Origin: Dactylonectria macrodidyma
Taxonomy: Eukaryota > Ascomycota > Sordariomycetes > Hypocreales > Nectriaceae
DNA: 64,000 nt
NCBI GenBank assembly: GCA_020744425.1
Contig: JAGMUV010000006.1
Coordinates: forward strand, 992,001 to 1,056,000
Reading direction: 5' to 3'
Shown here: piece after piece, positions 12,181 to 23,525 of the stretch
Numbering within the stretch: position 1 is the stretch's first letter
Layout of the letters: each line of letters starts with the position of its first letter
The notes under the pieces: generated by a model
Told to the model about the DNA's origin: nothing
Databases searched by the model: none
Seen by the model: only the letters and a program-made list of their open reading frames with translations
Program-made: the position numbers and the translations under genes

Positions 12181-12442
12181 GTATAGATAGAAAGATTCTC
12201 TTAGTTAGTGTTCCAATGAGACAGTGATGAGTCAAAACACATAGCGGGAAAGATACTGTTGCACCATCAAGGGAAGTACTTTGAGACTCTAAGAGAACGC
12301 TGTGTTTTTATGATAGTGTCCACTACCGTCAAGCTGACAAGGTTCCAACATACAAGTCTATGGTATACAAGTAAAAGCGGCTACACACAGCCATGAGCCA
12401 ACGAAAGGACATTCTATGCTACTCCCAAACCCAAACTCTCAA

Positions 12443-13335
12443 TTATTCCGAGATATTCTTAATATAAATGTCATCAAAGTACCACTCAATCTTGGACCCA
12501 CTCGACTCAATGCTGATTGAGAAACGGGCATCCCCTTCCAGGTCAGCCGGCACCTTGAACGTCGAGTGGTACTGAGTCCAGCCGTCGGCCAGGGCCATGG
12601 AATGCTCTGGGTGTGTGTGCAGAATCTTCTTCTTGTCCTTGGAGATGTTGAGCGTCAGCAGCTCCGCCGCAAGGGCTGCCCAGCTGGAGTCAGGCGACTT
12701 CTTATTGTTCTTCATGGCAAATCCCAGCGCGTAGGTGACGCCGGTCTTGAGCGGGATCTTGTTTGCCCATTGAATTCGGCCGTTTCCGTCGTTCGTGAGC
12801 TCCTTGACTCGGAGCGCCTTCGCTGAACCATCGAAACCCTTTTCTTTGACCTCGAAAGAGAAAGCTTCGCGAGTGTTTCCGTAAAGAGTCCAGGATCCGT
12901 GGTTGTCGCCTTCGAAATCGACACCGATAACTACCCCAGCTAGACGTGGGACGTTAGTGAGGCAGGCGTGGCTGTGGAAACTCGGGACTCACCATCGCTA
13001 CACCGGAAGCACTCCATCTCGTACCAATACGAGTATGATTCATGTTCCGTAAATCCGAACTTTGAGAATGACCCTTTGTAGAGCTGGCAGAGGCCCTCGC
13101 GAAATAGAAACGAGGTGCATTTATCCGTCTCGGCACAGTGGTCGGCGCAGGACTCGGCGGAAGCCTTGAATACCGGTTCGTTTAGTTTCCCAGAGTCGTG
13201 TTTGATGTAGCCTTCGGTGTTGCAAATGTACGCTCTCGGTCGTGGAAAGATTTCGGTACAGAGAGGAGCGCCGCCCGCCTCGACTCCAGCAAGACTGAAA
13301 GCCACGACGGCAGCGATGAGTTTGATCAATGCCAT
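12443..13335 (-). CDS. secreted protein with apple/PAN-like and CBM_4_9-like domains
   Basis: About 279 residues from exons 12993-13335 and 12443-12939 (53-bp intron, spliced CSDA-GVVIGVDFEG). The ATG at 13335 begins a clear signal peptide (MALIKLIAAVVAFSLAGVEA). The mature N-terminal half is cysteine-rich (SCADHCAETDKCTSFLF, GLCQLYKG, MECFRC), resembling apple/PAN-like adhesion modules. The C-terminal half is a beta-rich segment (VDFEGDNHGSWTLYG, FDGSAKALRVKEL, SSGSKIEWYFDDIYI) with the 'single ligand-recognition jelly roll' layout of CBM_4_9-type carbohydrate-binding domains. No catalytic module is present, so a binding or cell-wall role is likelier than enzyme activity. Both domain names are pattern-based judgements. 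It is convergent with the FAD monooxygenase. Confidence 0.8.
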
Positions 13336-13445
13336 TGTAGCCGAAGCATGGAAAGTAACATAGAAACAAAACGGATTGGGCCCAGACAAGGTAGTTCCAG
13401 ACCAATTCTGCCACTACAAGCTCGGAGTAGACAACACAGTCTGTC

Positions 13446-13451
13446 TTTATA
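13446..13451 (-). promoter_or_regulatory. TATA box of secreted-protein gene
   Basis: TATAAA on the minus strand, 111 bp upstream of the ATG at 13335. Confidence 0.5.
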
Positions 13452-14923
13452 CAGCCCTTACTGTCGAGAACTAAGACATAAGCGGGGACTCTTCAACAAG
13501 GCAATGAATACTTCTCATGTCGGCGACTTGATGCTTGACTTGACTAGTATGCATACACGCCTGCATTCGGGTATCTAAACAGCCCAGACTACGCCTAGTG
13601 AGGTCGTCAAGCCCAGGGTCAACTCGGACAAGCCCCGATTGAACAGGTCTCTTGCAGGACAAGGCCCGTCAAGAAGAGAGTGGTCGGATTGGGGGGCTTG
13701 GAGCGAATCGGGCTACAGGTCAGCAGCCACCAAGTAAGCGGGCCCATTCGGCGTGCTGCGGGCCGCTTGGGATTGGCTTAGAAGACATCCATGATCGCCG
13801 ACCTTCCAGGATGACCCTGAAACGAAAAATTGAGATTCAACCACTTCACAGGGCAAAGGAAACGGCGACGCCGTTGCTTGTACCTTAGCAGCTTGTCCAG
13901 GAACAAGAAAATCCCAGAAATAGCCCAGTGACATTTTACGTTGCGGGTAAGCAGTGACTCTAGTTGATGTATGGCCCCGGAAAGGTTCTTCTGCTTGCGC
14001 CTCCCTCCTCGGGGACCTTGATTTCTGCGCTCCCTGGAAAACATCCTGGGCACAGTCTCTCAGAGTGCCAAAGGGGGCTGAGCGGCAGGTACAGACATGA
14101 CTTCATTGAGTCTCAACGGCAGTGCCTCTCTAGTCAGAGCACAAATCTGTAGACGCTGAGCTCCTCCTCAGATCGATGGGGCCTCAAATCGTCATTTCTA
14201 TTAGGTTCGATGTTATCGTTTATTGAGGTATGTTAAGTTTGAAGCAAGTTTTGGGCCACCAGGCGCCCAGAATGGGAAAGCCACGTAGGACGGTAGGAGT
14301 AAACAGTGAAATGGCTGAGTTGACCTCCTTTTGTCAAACTATGAGATGCAAATGAAAAGAATATCTAAAATGCAACCTGTGAGAGATAGCACATACCTAT
14401 GCCAATAGCTTCAGGCTCGGATAGGTGGAGCCAGAGGCTGCTCCTTTGGCATGCGCGTATGACCACAACTCTAGCTAGAATCTCTTTCATTTTTACATAT
14501 AGTCTTCTAGATCAACCTTGCCTATTATTCGCCCATTCTGTTACATCAAGGTTGCAATCAGGCTCCGACCCTATCCATCGTCTGGTCGCTGAAGTGAAGT
14601 CGGATTCATGCTTCGCATCCCCTGGAATTGATGCCTGTCACGATTGAAGGCTACAGCCACGTGATGCTATTCATGTATGTCCTTGCAAGCAGCTTGCTTC
14701 GCCTCCTCGCCACCCGTGTGGTTACACTTGAACCATGACATATAGTCTTTTCGAAAGCATATGGGAAAGTTAACTTGTCCCGTAGCACGGAGCGGGATGA
14801 TAACTGCCGCCACAGCTCTGGCAGTGTGAGCAAACCTGAACCTCGATCTTTCATCATCAAAGACTGTGCTGCACCACAGATTTCTCATTTTCTTACGACC
14901 ATCAGACAAGCTCTCTCTCGGCC
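13452..14923. other. intergenic, nothing recognised
   Basis: About 1.5 kb between divergent genes. Only short random frames are seen; no RNA gene, repeat or transposon feature was recognised. Confidence 0.5.
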
Positions 14924-16454
14924 ATGGAACTCATGTCATTCCCTGAAGAGGTCCTAAGCCACATACTTGGCTCTCTCAATATTCCAAATCAACTCACTCG
15001 TCGCGAGGTATCGAATGATATCCTCAACGCGCGCCTTTCGAACCGTGTTCCTTGTCCCATCAACGAAGGGATTTCTCTCGTGGCATAAGTTGATAAGCAG
15101 CGACATGGTCAAGTCTGCCGCCCGACGGGTCGTCATTTACAGCTCGGCAAATGCCCGCGAGGACATCAGCGACGGGATGCTTTTCTTGCCCTCCCAGGAC
15201 GAAGCTTTTCTTTTGCCCATCCATGACAACGTCTTTGATTTACCCTTCGAAGGCAAGACGAGAGACGTCACCTTTTGGGACGCTCTTTCTAGGCTCAATG
15301 ACCTTACACTAGTCAATGTGATATGTCTGCGCTTCCCATTGGCGTGTCAAGCAGTTGTCGACCCAAGTTTGTTCGTCGAGCATGACTCAGCCACCCGCAT
15401 TTTGACTCTACAAGCTGTATTCAAAGCTATAAAGAACCGCGCTCGCAGACCTGACACAGCTAGAATCAGTTCTCTCACAATAAAGCATCTTCAGAATCTC
15501 CCCATCTCTAGTTTTACATCTTCAGACCTCTTCAAGTCGGTGACCAAAGACCTAGATCGACTTCACCTTGAGGTGGTCGAGGAGTACCATCTGTCGAATA
15601 GAGGTTTCGACCTACACTGCCCCGAGCGTGTGCGGTTTGAGCCTTACATGCGTCGTGCATGGCTTATACCTTTGGCTAGCCGGCTCACCTCCTTGTCACT
15701 ATATATCAGGGACTGCTGGGGCACAATGCCAGGGACTTTCAATGGCCACAGCCTTGTCTTCCCGCATCTGAAGACGCTCAGTCTAGGATCCTACACGATT
15801 TCGCACTACAACCATCTAGACTGGGTTCTGGTTCAGCCGTCTCTCAAGTCTCTACGGCCAGATAAGTGCTTCATTGTTTCCTACATGTGCGTTAATAACT
15901 ACCTGGTTGAGAAATGGCGCACTCAGACACACGACTGGGAGAAGCTTCCACAAGGGGCATTTGGGTTCCGAGGGCTCGGGGTTTCAGTTTATCACTTTCC
16001 AGGGACGTGTGAATTTGTGTTCGACAATATCCGCACAAGGCTTCCCAATCTCGTTGATTTCCAGTTCAATTCTGACCCAAGAATCACTGGTTTTGATGAC
16101 CCCGATCTCTTCCTTATGTGTCTATCTCCGACCCGGTACATCGCGTTCGATAGGTATATGGCCTCCTGGATCCATGTAAACTCACAGGATGGTGAGCTGA
16201 AATTTAGTGATGATACTCCTCCAGAGGCAGAAGTCCTGTCTGGTCATGAATATGACGGGGAGGAGTGGGAGGAGTGGGATGAGCGAGATGAGTGGAATGG
16301 ATATGAAGCTGATACAGAAGAGGATCACTGGGATCCCCCAGTGAAGCCGAATCGTGCCCGGGAAACGATGGAGGGAGATGGACGGGCCTTGGAAGCGCTG
16401 AGGAAGGCAACAATCGAGCGAAGACGCCAAATTAAACTTCCGGTGAGTCCTTGA
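14924..16454 (+). CDS. F-box protein with probable frameshift inside the F-box
   Basis: The ATG at 14924 opens a good F-box start (MELMSFPEEVLSHILGSL), but the frame then goes astray. The expected continuation (RMISSTRAFRTVFL...FLSWHKLISSDMV) lies in another frame, open from before 14967 to the stop at 16452-16454. The switch falls at about 14990-15010. No ordinary GT...AG intron there preserves both halves; the only length-compatible one (from the gtcatt donor near 14937) would remove the F-box itself. The rest is uninterrupted for about 480 codons, with leucine-rich segments and an acidic tail (EEWEEWDERDEW). So either one base is wrong in the assembly or the F-box was recently lost. From the ATG at 15015 a 479-residue product without F-box could still be made. 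F-box proteins recruit substrates to SCF ubiquitin ligases; the target is unknown. Confidence 0.7.
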
Positions 16455-16731
16455 TCACAAATTCACCTGAAGCAACGTGTATCGTCAATTTCTTCTGATC
16501 CCAATGCCAAAGAGAAGAGCTGTTCAAACAAATAGCTTAGAATCCTACAGAGCATTGAAGATCACACGTGAACACAGCTTGATATGACCTCATCCATGCA
16601 TGGTCATGGTGTTCAGTAAGACCAATTGGATTGAGCATTAGATAATCTCCGCCTTAGGTGTCACTAACCGTCAGGTTTGGCCTTGCGACCTATTCAAAAC
16701 CATCGCCATCACATTCCCGCGGCACTTGTCC

Positions 16732-18714
16732 ATGAGTTCCATTTTGCCAGAAGAATCCATGACTACCCAATCGGGATCTATTTACCAGCACGTTCCATTT
16801 TCAAAAGGTGATGGAACCCACCAGATTCGACGCTTAATCCTCGTCAGAGGTACTTTCAATGACAGGCTTGTCGCCCGTCTCGATACAACTGCCCTAACAC
16901 ACGAGCATCCACCGCAGTTTGAAGCCCTTTCATATGTCTGGGGCTCAGAAGACAAGCCGTCACAAATCACGGTGACGGCCGACGACGATGCCTCTCGGGA
17001 GTTCTCGCTGGCCGTGACCCAGAACTTGGACTCGGCATTACGTCATTTGCGAAGCGCCGATCGAGACCGCATGCTCTGGATTGACGCCATCTGCATCGAC
17101 CAGGGCAACCTCGAAGAGCGCAGCAGCCAGGTTGCCAACATGACCACCGTCTACGAACTTGCGACGCGAGTCATCGTCTGGCTCGGCCCCGAGGCCGACG
17201 ATAGTGACCTTGCCATCGCCAGGATGCGCGATCTTGGCTCCAAAGTTGCTGTCGACCACTTGCGCTGTGCCCTTGCTCCGGCCTTGGATATTGAACCTGA
17301 TGAGCTGCACTGGAGTGATGCGGCATGTCGTCTGCCGTATAACGAACGGGAGTTCTGCGCCATCGAGACTTTATTCAAGAGAGTCTGGTTCACACGGCTG
17401 TGGGTACTCCAAGAGACCCGCCTGTCAAATCCAGATGCTACAGTTGTGTGCGGCTACAGCACGATCCGATGGAGGACGTTACTGAATGCTCTATGGTGTT
17501 TCCTCATCAAGGAACCCCAGAGACACTTCATGATAGACGAACTCGGAAGGTACTGGTCTCTCACCCGGTTTCTGGATCTACATGATCCAAACATGGTAAA
17601 GGACATGGCGGGACTCTGTCATCAAACGAGTTTCTTGAACTGTTCAGACAACAGAGATAGAGTCTACGCTCTCGTACCACTAACCGAAAGTTTTTCTCTC
17701 CGAGACCTCGACATAACACCAGACTACAGTGCCAAAGTCTCTGAGGTGTATCAAAACTTCGTGCTACAGTATATAAACCACTACGGCGATATTAACATCA
17801 TTGCCATTGCAGGCCCAAGGGACCTTTCGCCGTCCACTGTCACTGCTCCAAGCTGGGTCCCGTCTTTCCACACTCGACCCGAAACGAACTACATAACGTC
17901 GACGTGGGGTGGTAAGTCTTTTGTGGCTGATTGGAAATATCTGGAGGGCGGCATACTCAGGGTTGCGGGCATATACTGCGCCACGGTAGAGACTGCGAAG
18001 CCTTTGTCCATTCCAGTCAATGGAACTGGGAGCGTCCAGTTCGCGGTGCAGGCCGTGGCGCCCACGAACATCAGAGACGAGACGTACGTCACTGGAGGTA
18101 GTATGATGGAAGCATTCGGGGCTACTCTGACCTGCTATGAGGACGTCCAGTACGAACCTCCTACCAGCACAACGTGGGCCAGTAGCGATATCACAGACTG
18201 CACGACTACTCTCCTGGAAACTCGAGATCAGCAAGAGAGTTTCACTTCCAGGATGCGCTATTTTGTGACCATTGTTCGCGATAACGCCCAGGGGAGGGCA
18301 TTCGTGACCACGCAAGAGGGTTACATAGCCCTGGCTCCTCAGCAGACACAGCCCGGTGACATCATCTGCACGCTGTTAGGTCTCCAAAACCAAATTGTGT
18401 TAAGAAAGATGGACGACGGCACATTCAAAGTTGTAGGGGTGTGTTTTGCTTACGGCTTGAACTTCGGAGAGGCCGTTTTGGGGAGGATACCTGACAACTA
18501 CCGGATGGTGAGCACATACAATGAGGAGTTGAAGACGTATCTCGGAGTATTTGAGAATAAAGAAACGGGCGAGATAGAAACAGTGGATCCTCGTCTCAAG
18601 TCGGTTCGCTTTCGCACCTTGGAGAGGAAAGGAGTTGCTTCGGAGAGATATGTGATTGAGCGAGACGAGTTGGCCAGGATTGGGACGAAAGTAGTAGATT
18701 TTGACCTTGCCTAA
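16732..18714 (+). CDS. heterokaryon incompatibility (HET) domain protein
   Basis: A single-exon gene of 660 residues; ATG at 16732 is the first of the frame. The three HET blocks are present in order: FEALSYVWGSE (about residue 65), MLWIDAICIDQGNLEERSSQV (about 120) and WFTRLWVLQET (about 220). The C-terminal 400 residues contain no recognised STAND, ankyrin or WD module; they resemble the usual uncharacterised tail of the large HET 6-type family. HET domains are associated with vegetative incompatibility and regulated cell death when triggered, but most family members have no tested role. Codon use and openness suggest an intact gene. It is convergent with the chitinase that follows. Confidence 0.92.
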   Translation: MSSILPEESMTTQSGSIYQHVPFSKGDGTHQIRRLILVRGTFNDRLVARLDTTALTHEHPPQFEALSYVWGSEDKPSQITVTADDDASREFSLAVTQNLDSALRHLRSADRDRMLWIDAICIDQGNLEERSSQVANMTTVYELATRVIVWLGPEADDSDLAIARMRDLGSKVAVDHLRCALAPALDIEPDELHWSDAACRLPYNEREFCAIETLFKRVWFTRLWVLQETRLSNPDATVVCGYSTIRWRTLLNALWCFLIKEPQRHFMIDELGRYWSLTRFLDLHDPNMVKDMAGLCHQTSFLNCSDNRDRVYALVPLTESFSLRDLDITPDYSAKVSEVYQNFVLQYINHYGDINIIAIAGPRDLSPSTVTAPSWVPSFHTRPETNYITSTWGGKSFVADWKYLEGGILRVAGIYCATVETAKPLSIPVNGTGSVQFAVQAVAPTNIRDETYVTGGSMMEAFGATLTCYEDVQYEPPTSTTWASSDITDCTTTLLETRDQQESFTSRMRYFVTIVRDNAQGRAFVTTQEGYIALAPQQTQPGDIICTLLGLQNQIVLRKMDDGTFKVVGVCFAYGLNFGEAVLGRIPDNYRMVSTYNEELKTYLGVFENKETGEIETVDPRLKSVRFRTLERKGVASERYVIERDELARIGTKVVDFDLA

Positions 18715-19010
18715 GAACAGAAGCTGGGCCTAGGTCGCTGACATTGCTGTTTTATGATGACTACAATCGCATATTTCAGTCGCACCATCCTAGATCCCAC
18801 ATGGCATACAGTGATGTTTTCAAGAGTAGATTGCGGGACTTTCATGGAATTTAAGCCCTCCAAGTGGAGAAGCCGGGTCTATGTACATTGTGCTTCCACA
18901 CCTCAGCTCCAAAACAAATGGTAACTTGGATACCACTTTGTGTCTAGCTGCTGCGAAAAGCATATTCCATGTGTCTTACTCCCGAAATATAATAAAAAAA
19001 AATTAGGCGA

Positions 19011-20582
19011 TTAGAACCGAGAGACCCGACCACCAACATGGGTCTTGGCATGTCGGCCGTAAGAAGTAGTCTGCGAGAAGGCCTTGATGCTCTCCTGCAT
19101 GGCCTTGAGGTGGCTCCAGTCGTAGCCGTCCTCGCCGAGACTCCAGGCCATAAAGCCGCCGATGCCCTGGTTGAGGAGGATCGTGATCTTCTCCTTGATC
19201 AGGTCGGGCGTGTCCCAGCTCCAGTACAGGCTCGTGGAGGCGTCCCAGTACCACTGAGCACCGGCCTGGGTGTCCGTCTTGCCGTTGGCCAGCGCCTTTT
19301 GGAACGAGGCCAGGACGTCGGTGCCTTCGCAGCGGCCGTAGCCGGACTGGCAGCCGGTACCGCAGTGAGCGGTCGAGTTTCCACTACATCCTTGTTAGTT
19401 TCCTCTTCACTCTGTTGACATGAACAGTATTTTACGTACCAGAATCCGAATTGACTGCAGCAAGTAACCTCGCCACACTTGAAGAAAGAGCCCACGCCGC
19501 AAGAGCCATCAGGGGACGTGGTGAGGTTGGTCGGGGCGGAGACAAAGTTGCCCTTCTCGAAGGTGACGGCGCCGGAGAAGCCGGTGTCGCTGCCGTCGGC
19601 GGCCTCGAGGAGCTCGGTAGGGCAGCCGGTCGGGGTGGTGCAGTCGACGCCCTTCTTGGTGGTGAACCACTTGGCGTAGAAGGGGATGCCGCCGACGAGC
19701 TTGTGGGCGTCGAAGCCGCGGGCGATGTAGGTGTCGATGGCCTTGAGCGTTCCCTGAAGGGAGACGTGGTGAGTAGTGCTGGTGTCACGGCGGTTCATCA
19801 AGTCGTAGGTCATGACCTGTGATGGCTAGTTAGTCGCCAAAGCCTAGTCTGGGAGCGTCATGGGAAACTGACATTGACAAAGTCAACCACCTTGTTGATC
19901 TTGCGGACTTGCTTCGCGGTGTAGGCAATCATGTCCCGCTCAAGGGCAGGCACAGCAATGGAAAGCTCCAAGTCTCCAATCTCCTTCTTGATGGCAGAGA
20001 GAAGCTTGGGGTAGGTCTGGATCTCCGACACCTTGCCCGAGTTGGGGTTGGTCTTGTAGTCGGCACCGTTACCACCGGGATACTCCCAATCGATATCTAT
20101 ACCAGGTCAGTTGATGTACAGTGAATAACAGTCGAATACCGTATACATACCCACGCAGTCGTATCCGAGTCTCTTGACCGTAGCGGCAACGTTCTTGGCG
20201 AACAGCTTGCGAGACTTGGACGTCTTCGCACCCTCGCCGAAGCCGGCCGTGTCGCCCCAGCCGCCAATGGCCATGCAGACCTTGGTGCCGTCGTCGAAGA
20301 GGGCGCGAACCTCGTCGAGGGGCTGGAACGGCGTATAGACGCCCGAGGGCTCAGTAGTGAAGAGCGACGAGTTGGCAAAGGCGGTGATGACATAGTTGAT
20401 GCCGGCAGCCGTGGCCTTGTCGGGCAGGTCTGAGGTATGCCACCTGTAAATTTAGTTAGATCAGGCACCAGAGATATTTATGTGTTACGCTTGGCGTACT
20501 GGTCGTAGTAAAGAACGTATTTGGGCTCAGCCGAGGCGGCGGTTGCCAACGCGGCAGCGCCGAGCATCAAAAGGGATCGCAT
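19011..20582 (-). CDS. GH18 chitinase with inserted CBM18
   Basis: About 449 residues in five exons: 20500-20582, 20151-20443, 19873-20096, 19440-19816 and 19011-19383 (introns 54-56 bp). It starts with a signal peptide (MRSLLMLGAAALATAASA). The catalytic motif is VDIDWEYPGG, giving the GH18 D-x-D-x-E triad at D126, D128 and E130 (rebuilt across intron 2). The domain opens with KYVLYYDQWHTSDLP and closes with QWYWD...YWSWDTP...GGFMAWSLGED. Between the halves, at about residues 303-344, sits a chitin-binding type 1 (CBM18) module with eight cysteines (306, 314, 319, 320, 326, 333, 337, 344), itself split by intron 4 at TTC-TG/T. An extracellular endo- or exo-acting chitinase for cell-wall remodelling or mycoparasitism is expected. 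The last residues (VGGRVSRF) are basic without a GPI signal. Confidence 0.93.
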
Positions 20583-21846
20583 AGTGAGTGTAGATAAAAC
20601 GAGCAAAAGAGTGTGTAAGGACTAAGGAGTGACAGGAAATAGTCGAAAGACTTTTTTAAGATGAACTTGTAAAAGACAGAGGAACGGAATCTCAATGAGG
20701 TGGCGTGCGGGCCGTAGATAAAGGTTGCGTTGCGTCAACGATGGTGGCCGTGCTACCGAGAGCTGGGCAAGGGCATCGACACTCAGACCAGGGCAGTGAC
20801 ATTGTACTGCCTACGCAAGGCATCACCGGCACTCAAATCCACCGTCGAAAGAAGGCCACTAGCATGAATCCTGCCGCTGCCAACTCCTGTGAACCCTGGC
20901 AAGTGACATCAAAACGGGCGCCCGCGGCGTGCCGTCGGAGCCATTAGAACACGAACGAGGGAATCGTTGAAACTCTCACTGCTTTCCATCAAATCTCCAG
21001 CGAAACGCGCCGTGCCTAGTGGGGTTTACAAGGACGATCTTGCCCGCATATGATGATGATCCAGAAGCCCTGCGCCCGAGCTTCTATTGCATGACGGGGG
21101 TCTCATAAAATTATCCTGGGGAAGTTAAAAAAGGATGAATAAAGTTCACAGAAGCCTCCCCTTGCCAATTTCCGGGGTGCCGGTTCGACTGTCAAGCCAA
21201 CTTCAACCTTCAAACACCCGGCTGCTTTATTAGTTAGGGTTCAGCACTAAAATTAATTACCCTCGCAGGGACCTTTTTTTCCCTTTCCTTTCCTTTGCAT
21301 CGCCCGGCCTGTCCGATGACCCCGAATGCCGCGGGCTGGATGTCGGCCCTGGACCATCGGCAGTAGAAGAATGGAATCTCCCGCTGCCGCTGGGAAAGAA
21401 TCTGCGCATTGACGGGTTTGACGACGATGCTTGGCATGACAAAAAGGAAAAAAACACTGCTCACTTTTCGTTGGGCCGCGTGTTCTCAATACAACAAGGT
21501 TCGGTCGGAAGGTTTGGATGGGAAAAGGAGAGTTTGATTGTCGCTGTCAGTCCCGTTCTGCCAAGGGGTAAGCTCAACTTTGGAATGCCCTCTCTCTCAC
21601 AGCCGCTCGAATCCCGATTCGTGGTTTAAATCATCAAGGAAGCCATCATAGTACGGCACTCGGACTGAAATGTGTTGTGAGAGGGGAATTACCCAGCGCC
21701 TAGACCTCTCGTAAGACAGTGCCCGACTAACTGAGCCGCCCAGCTTGCAAGAGGTTCAAGTCGATGCAGCCAAATGAACCACTGCCTACCTTACTTACTC
21801 TAGTCTTACACGATATAAATACATGAGCTGAGTATCCAGCCTGTTC
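20583..21846. other. intergenic, nothing recognised
   Basis: About 1.26 kb containing the chitinase promoter (minus strand) and the 3' end of the next minus-strand gene. No coding sequence or RNA gene is recognised. Confidence 0.5.
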
Positions 21847-22890
21847 CTAACCCTCTTTAGCCACTCCCTTTGCTCCCTCGATGGGGATCAGCTCCGCCAG
21901 TGCCCCCTCTAGGTGCTTGAACATGGTGTAGTGCGTATCGCCCTCGAACTCGCGCAGCACCGCGTGAGGCAGCTTGTCGGCCATGTAGCGGATCATGACG
22001 GCTGGGGCGTTGGTGTCCTTCGCTCCGTGCCACAGCCGCACCGTATCGTAGTCGACGTCCTCGAGCGCGAAGCCCCAGTCCTGGTCAGACAGCAGCTTCG
22101 CTTCGTGCACTGCCGCCGTGGCTCCCTGCGCAAATGGCTCGTCGAACAGCACGCGCAGCAGCTCCTCGCGCACCTCCGGTATCGTCCGCTCATCTTCCTT
22201 TTCCTCTAGCGGCTTCTTTGTGTCGCCGGCCGGGGGAACCTGGACGTGCTTGGCAAACTCGCGCATGGTCAAGAGCCAGCCGTCGATGCGGCGCGCCACC
22301 GGGCCCGTCGCCGCGAGCCACCGCGCCGTGCCGACGGCGGCGTCCAAGAGGACCCGAAGCCCGGCCGGCCAGTAATTCGCCGCCGCGCTGGCGGCCCGCC
22401 GGAACAGCGACATGTGGTGCGCGCCGGCGGCCCACGGCGGCCCGCTGGCGAAGAGGCCAACCCCGGCGAGCATGTCCCGGGGCAGAGCTCGCGCACAAGC
22501 GAGAGCAAACGGCCCGCCTCCGGACAACCCCAGCACGGCGAACCGGTGCAGCTGCATACCCTCGGCAAAGGCCCTCACGTCATCCGGCCAGTCCAGCAAC
22601 CGGCGGCCGGGCTGCGGCGACGATAAGCCGAAACCCGGGCGGTCGAGGGCGATGAACCGGAGCCCGCGCCGGTGCGCCACCTCATGTACGGGACCCGCCT
22701 GGAGCCGCGACGACGGGTACCCGTGGAAGTAGAGCACCGGCGCCCCGTCCGGCTCCCCGTACTCGGCGAAGCCCAGCGTTCGGCCGTCGGGCAGCGTAAA
22801 GGTCTGGTTCTTGCGGGCTGAAGTCGTCATTGTGCGGGTTGTGGATTTGGATGTGGTGATGAGGCGCTTGAAGCCGTGACGAAAAGACAT
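21847..22890 (-). CDS. alpha/beta hydrolase
   Basis: A single-exon gene of 347 residues. The frame runs further upstream but the first ATG is at 22890. The fold is clear: strand-loop HGYPSSRLQ (oxyanion region), FIALDRPGFGLSS, nucleophile elbow GLSGGGP with the catalytic serine, an acid on a late strand near LWHGAKDTNAP, and the final histidine in GDTHYTMF. A lid region with many alanines lies between, plus an acidic/lysine insert (EEKEDERT). The N-terminus is basic and Ser/Thr-rich (RHGFKRLITTSKSTTRTMTTSARK), which could be a mitochondrial presequence. The coding region is visibly GC-rich compared with neighbouring genes. The substrate is unknown; epoxide hydrolase, haloalkane dehalogenase and lactonase relatives share these motifs. 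Confidence 0.88.
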   Translation of the reverse strand: MSFRHGFKRLITTSKSTTRTMTTSARKNQTFTLPDGRTLGFAEYGEPDGAPVLYFHGYPSSRLQAGPVHEVAHRRGLRFIALDRPGFGLSSPQPGRRLLDWPDDVRAFAEGMQLHRFAVLGLSGGGPFALACARALPRDMLAGVGLFASGPPWAAGAHHMSLFRRAASAAANYWPAGLRVLLDAAVGTARWLAATGPVARRIDGWLLTMREFAKHVQVPPAGDTKKPLEEKEDERTIPEVREELLRVLFDEPFAQGATAAVHEAKLLSDQDWGFALEDVDYDTVRLWHGAKDTNAPAVMIRYMADKLPHAVLREFEGDTHYTMFKHLEGALAELIPIEGAKGVAKEG

Positions 22891-23525
22891 GTCGCGGCTC
22901 AAGGATGAAGAGAGAGAGAGAGGCCGAGAGATAGAATAGAAATGAAATGTGAGCACATACTACCTACCTGGATTAATGGCCGTAAAGACGCCTTTTATTC
23001 TTCCTCACTTTCAATAGAATGCCAACGACACCCATCGCAACCATCAACCTGCACCTCATCTTGAAGTCGTCGAGGACGCATACGAAATACGACAGGGGGT
23101 TGGAGGGCAGATGCACTTCGTAAAGAATACGACAGGGGTAATGAACACACTCAGCGGCATGTCTTGGCGCCTCCTTCCTACCGGTAGTCTTGATGCCACA
23201 ACACCCAATCGACTCTCTTTGTCTTGAACAGATGCTTCCAGAACTAGACTTCAGTGGTGTCTCAAAGGCGGGAGCATTGATTAAACGTCTTGTTTATTTT
23301 ATGGAAGAATGAAATGGTCAAGGATTATCCAACTCCAAGTCAGGTAGCGCCTCCGCTCCTCGATGCTCCTCTATGCGGTTCTACACAGGTATATCTGTAT
23401 AACAAGAAATGCTCGCTCTCTGCTGATGACTGTTAAACGCCGCGTTCTTTTCTGTCTCATGCTTCCATGCCGATGGACATGCATCATAGCCATGCCCTAA
23501 TCACGCTCGTATCTAGATGCGCACC
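22891..23525. other. intergenic, nothing recognised
   Basis: About 0.63 kb between two minus-strand genes, holding the hydrolase promoter and the CHAT gene 3' end. Confidence 0.5.
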
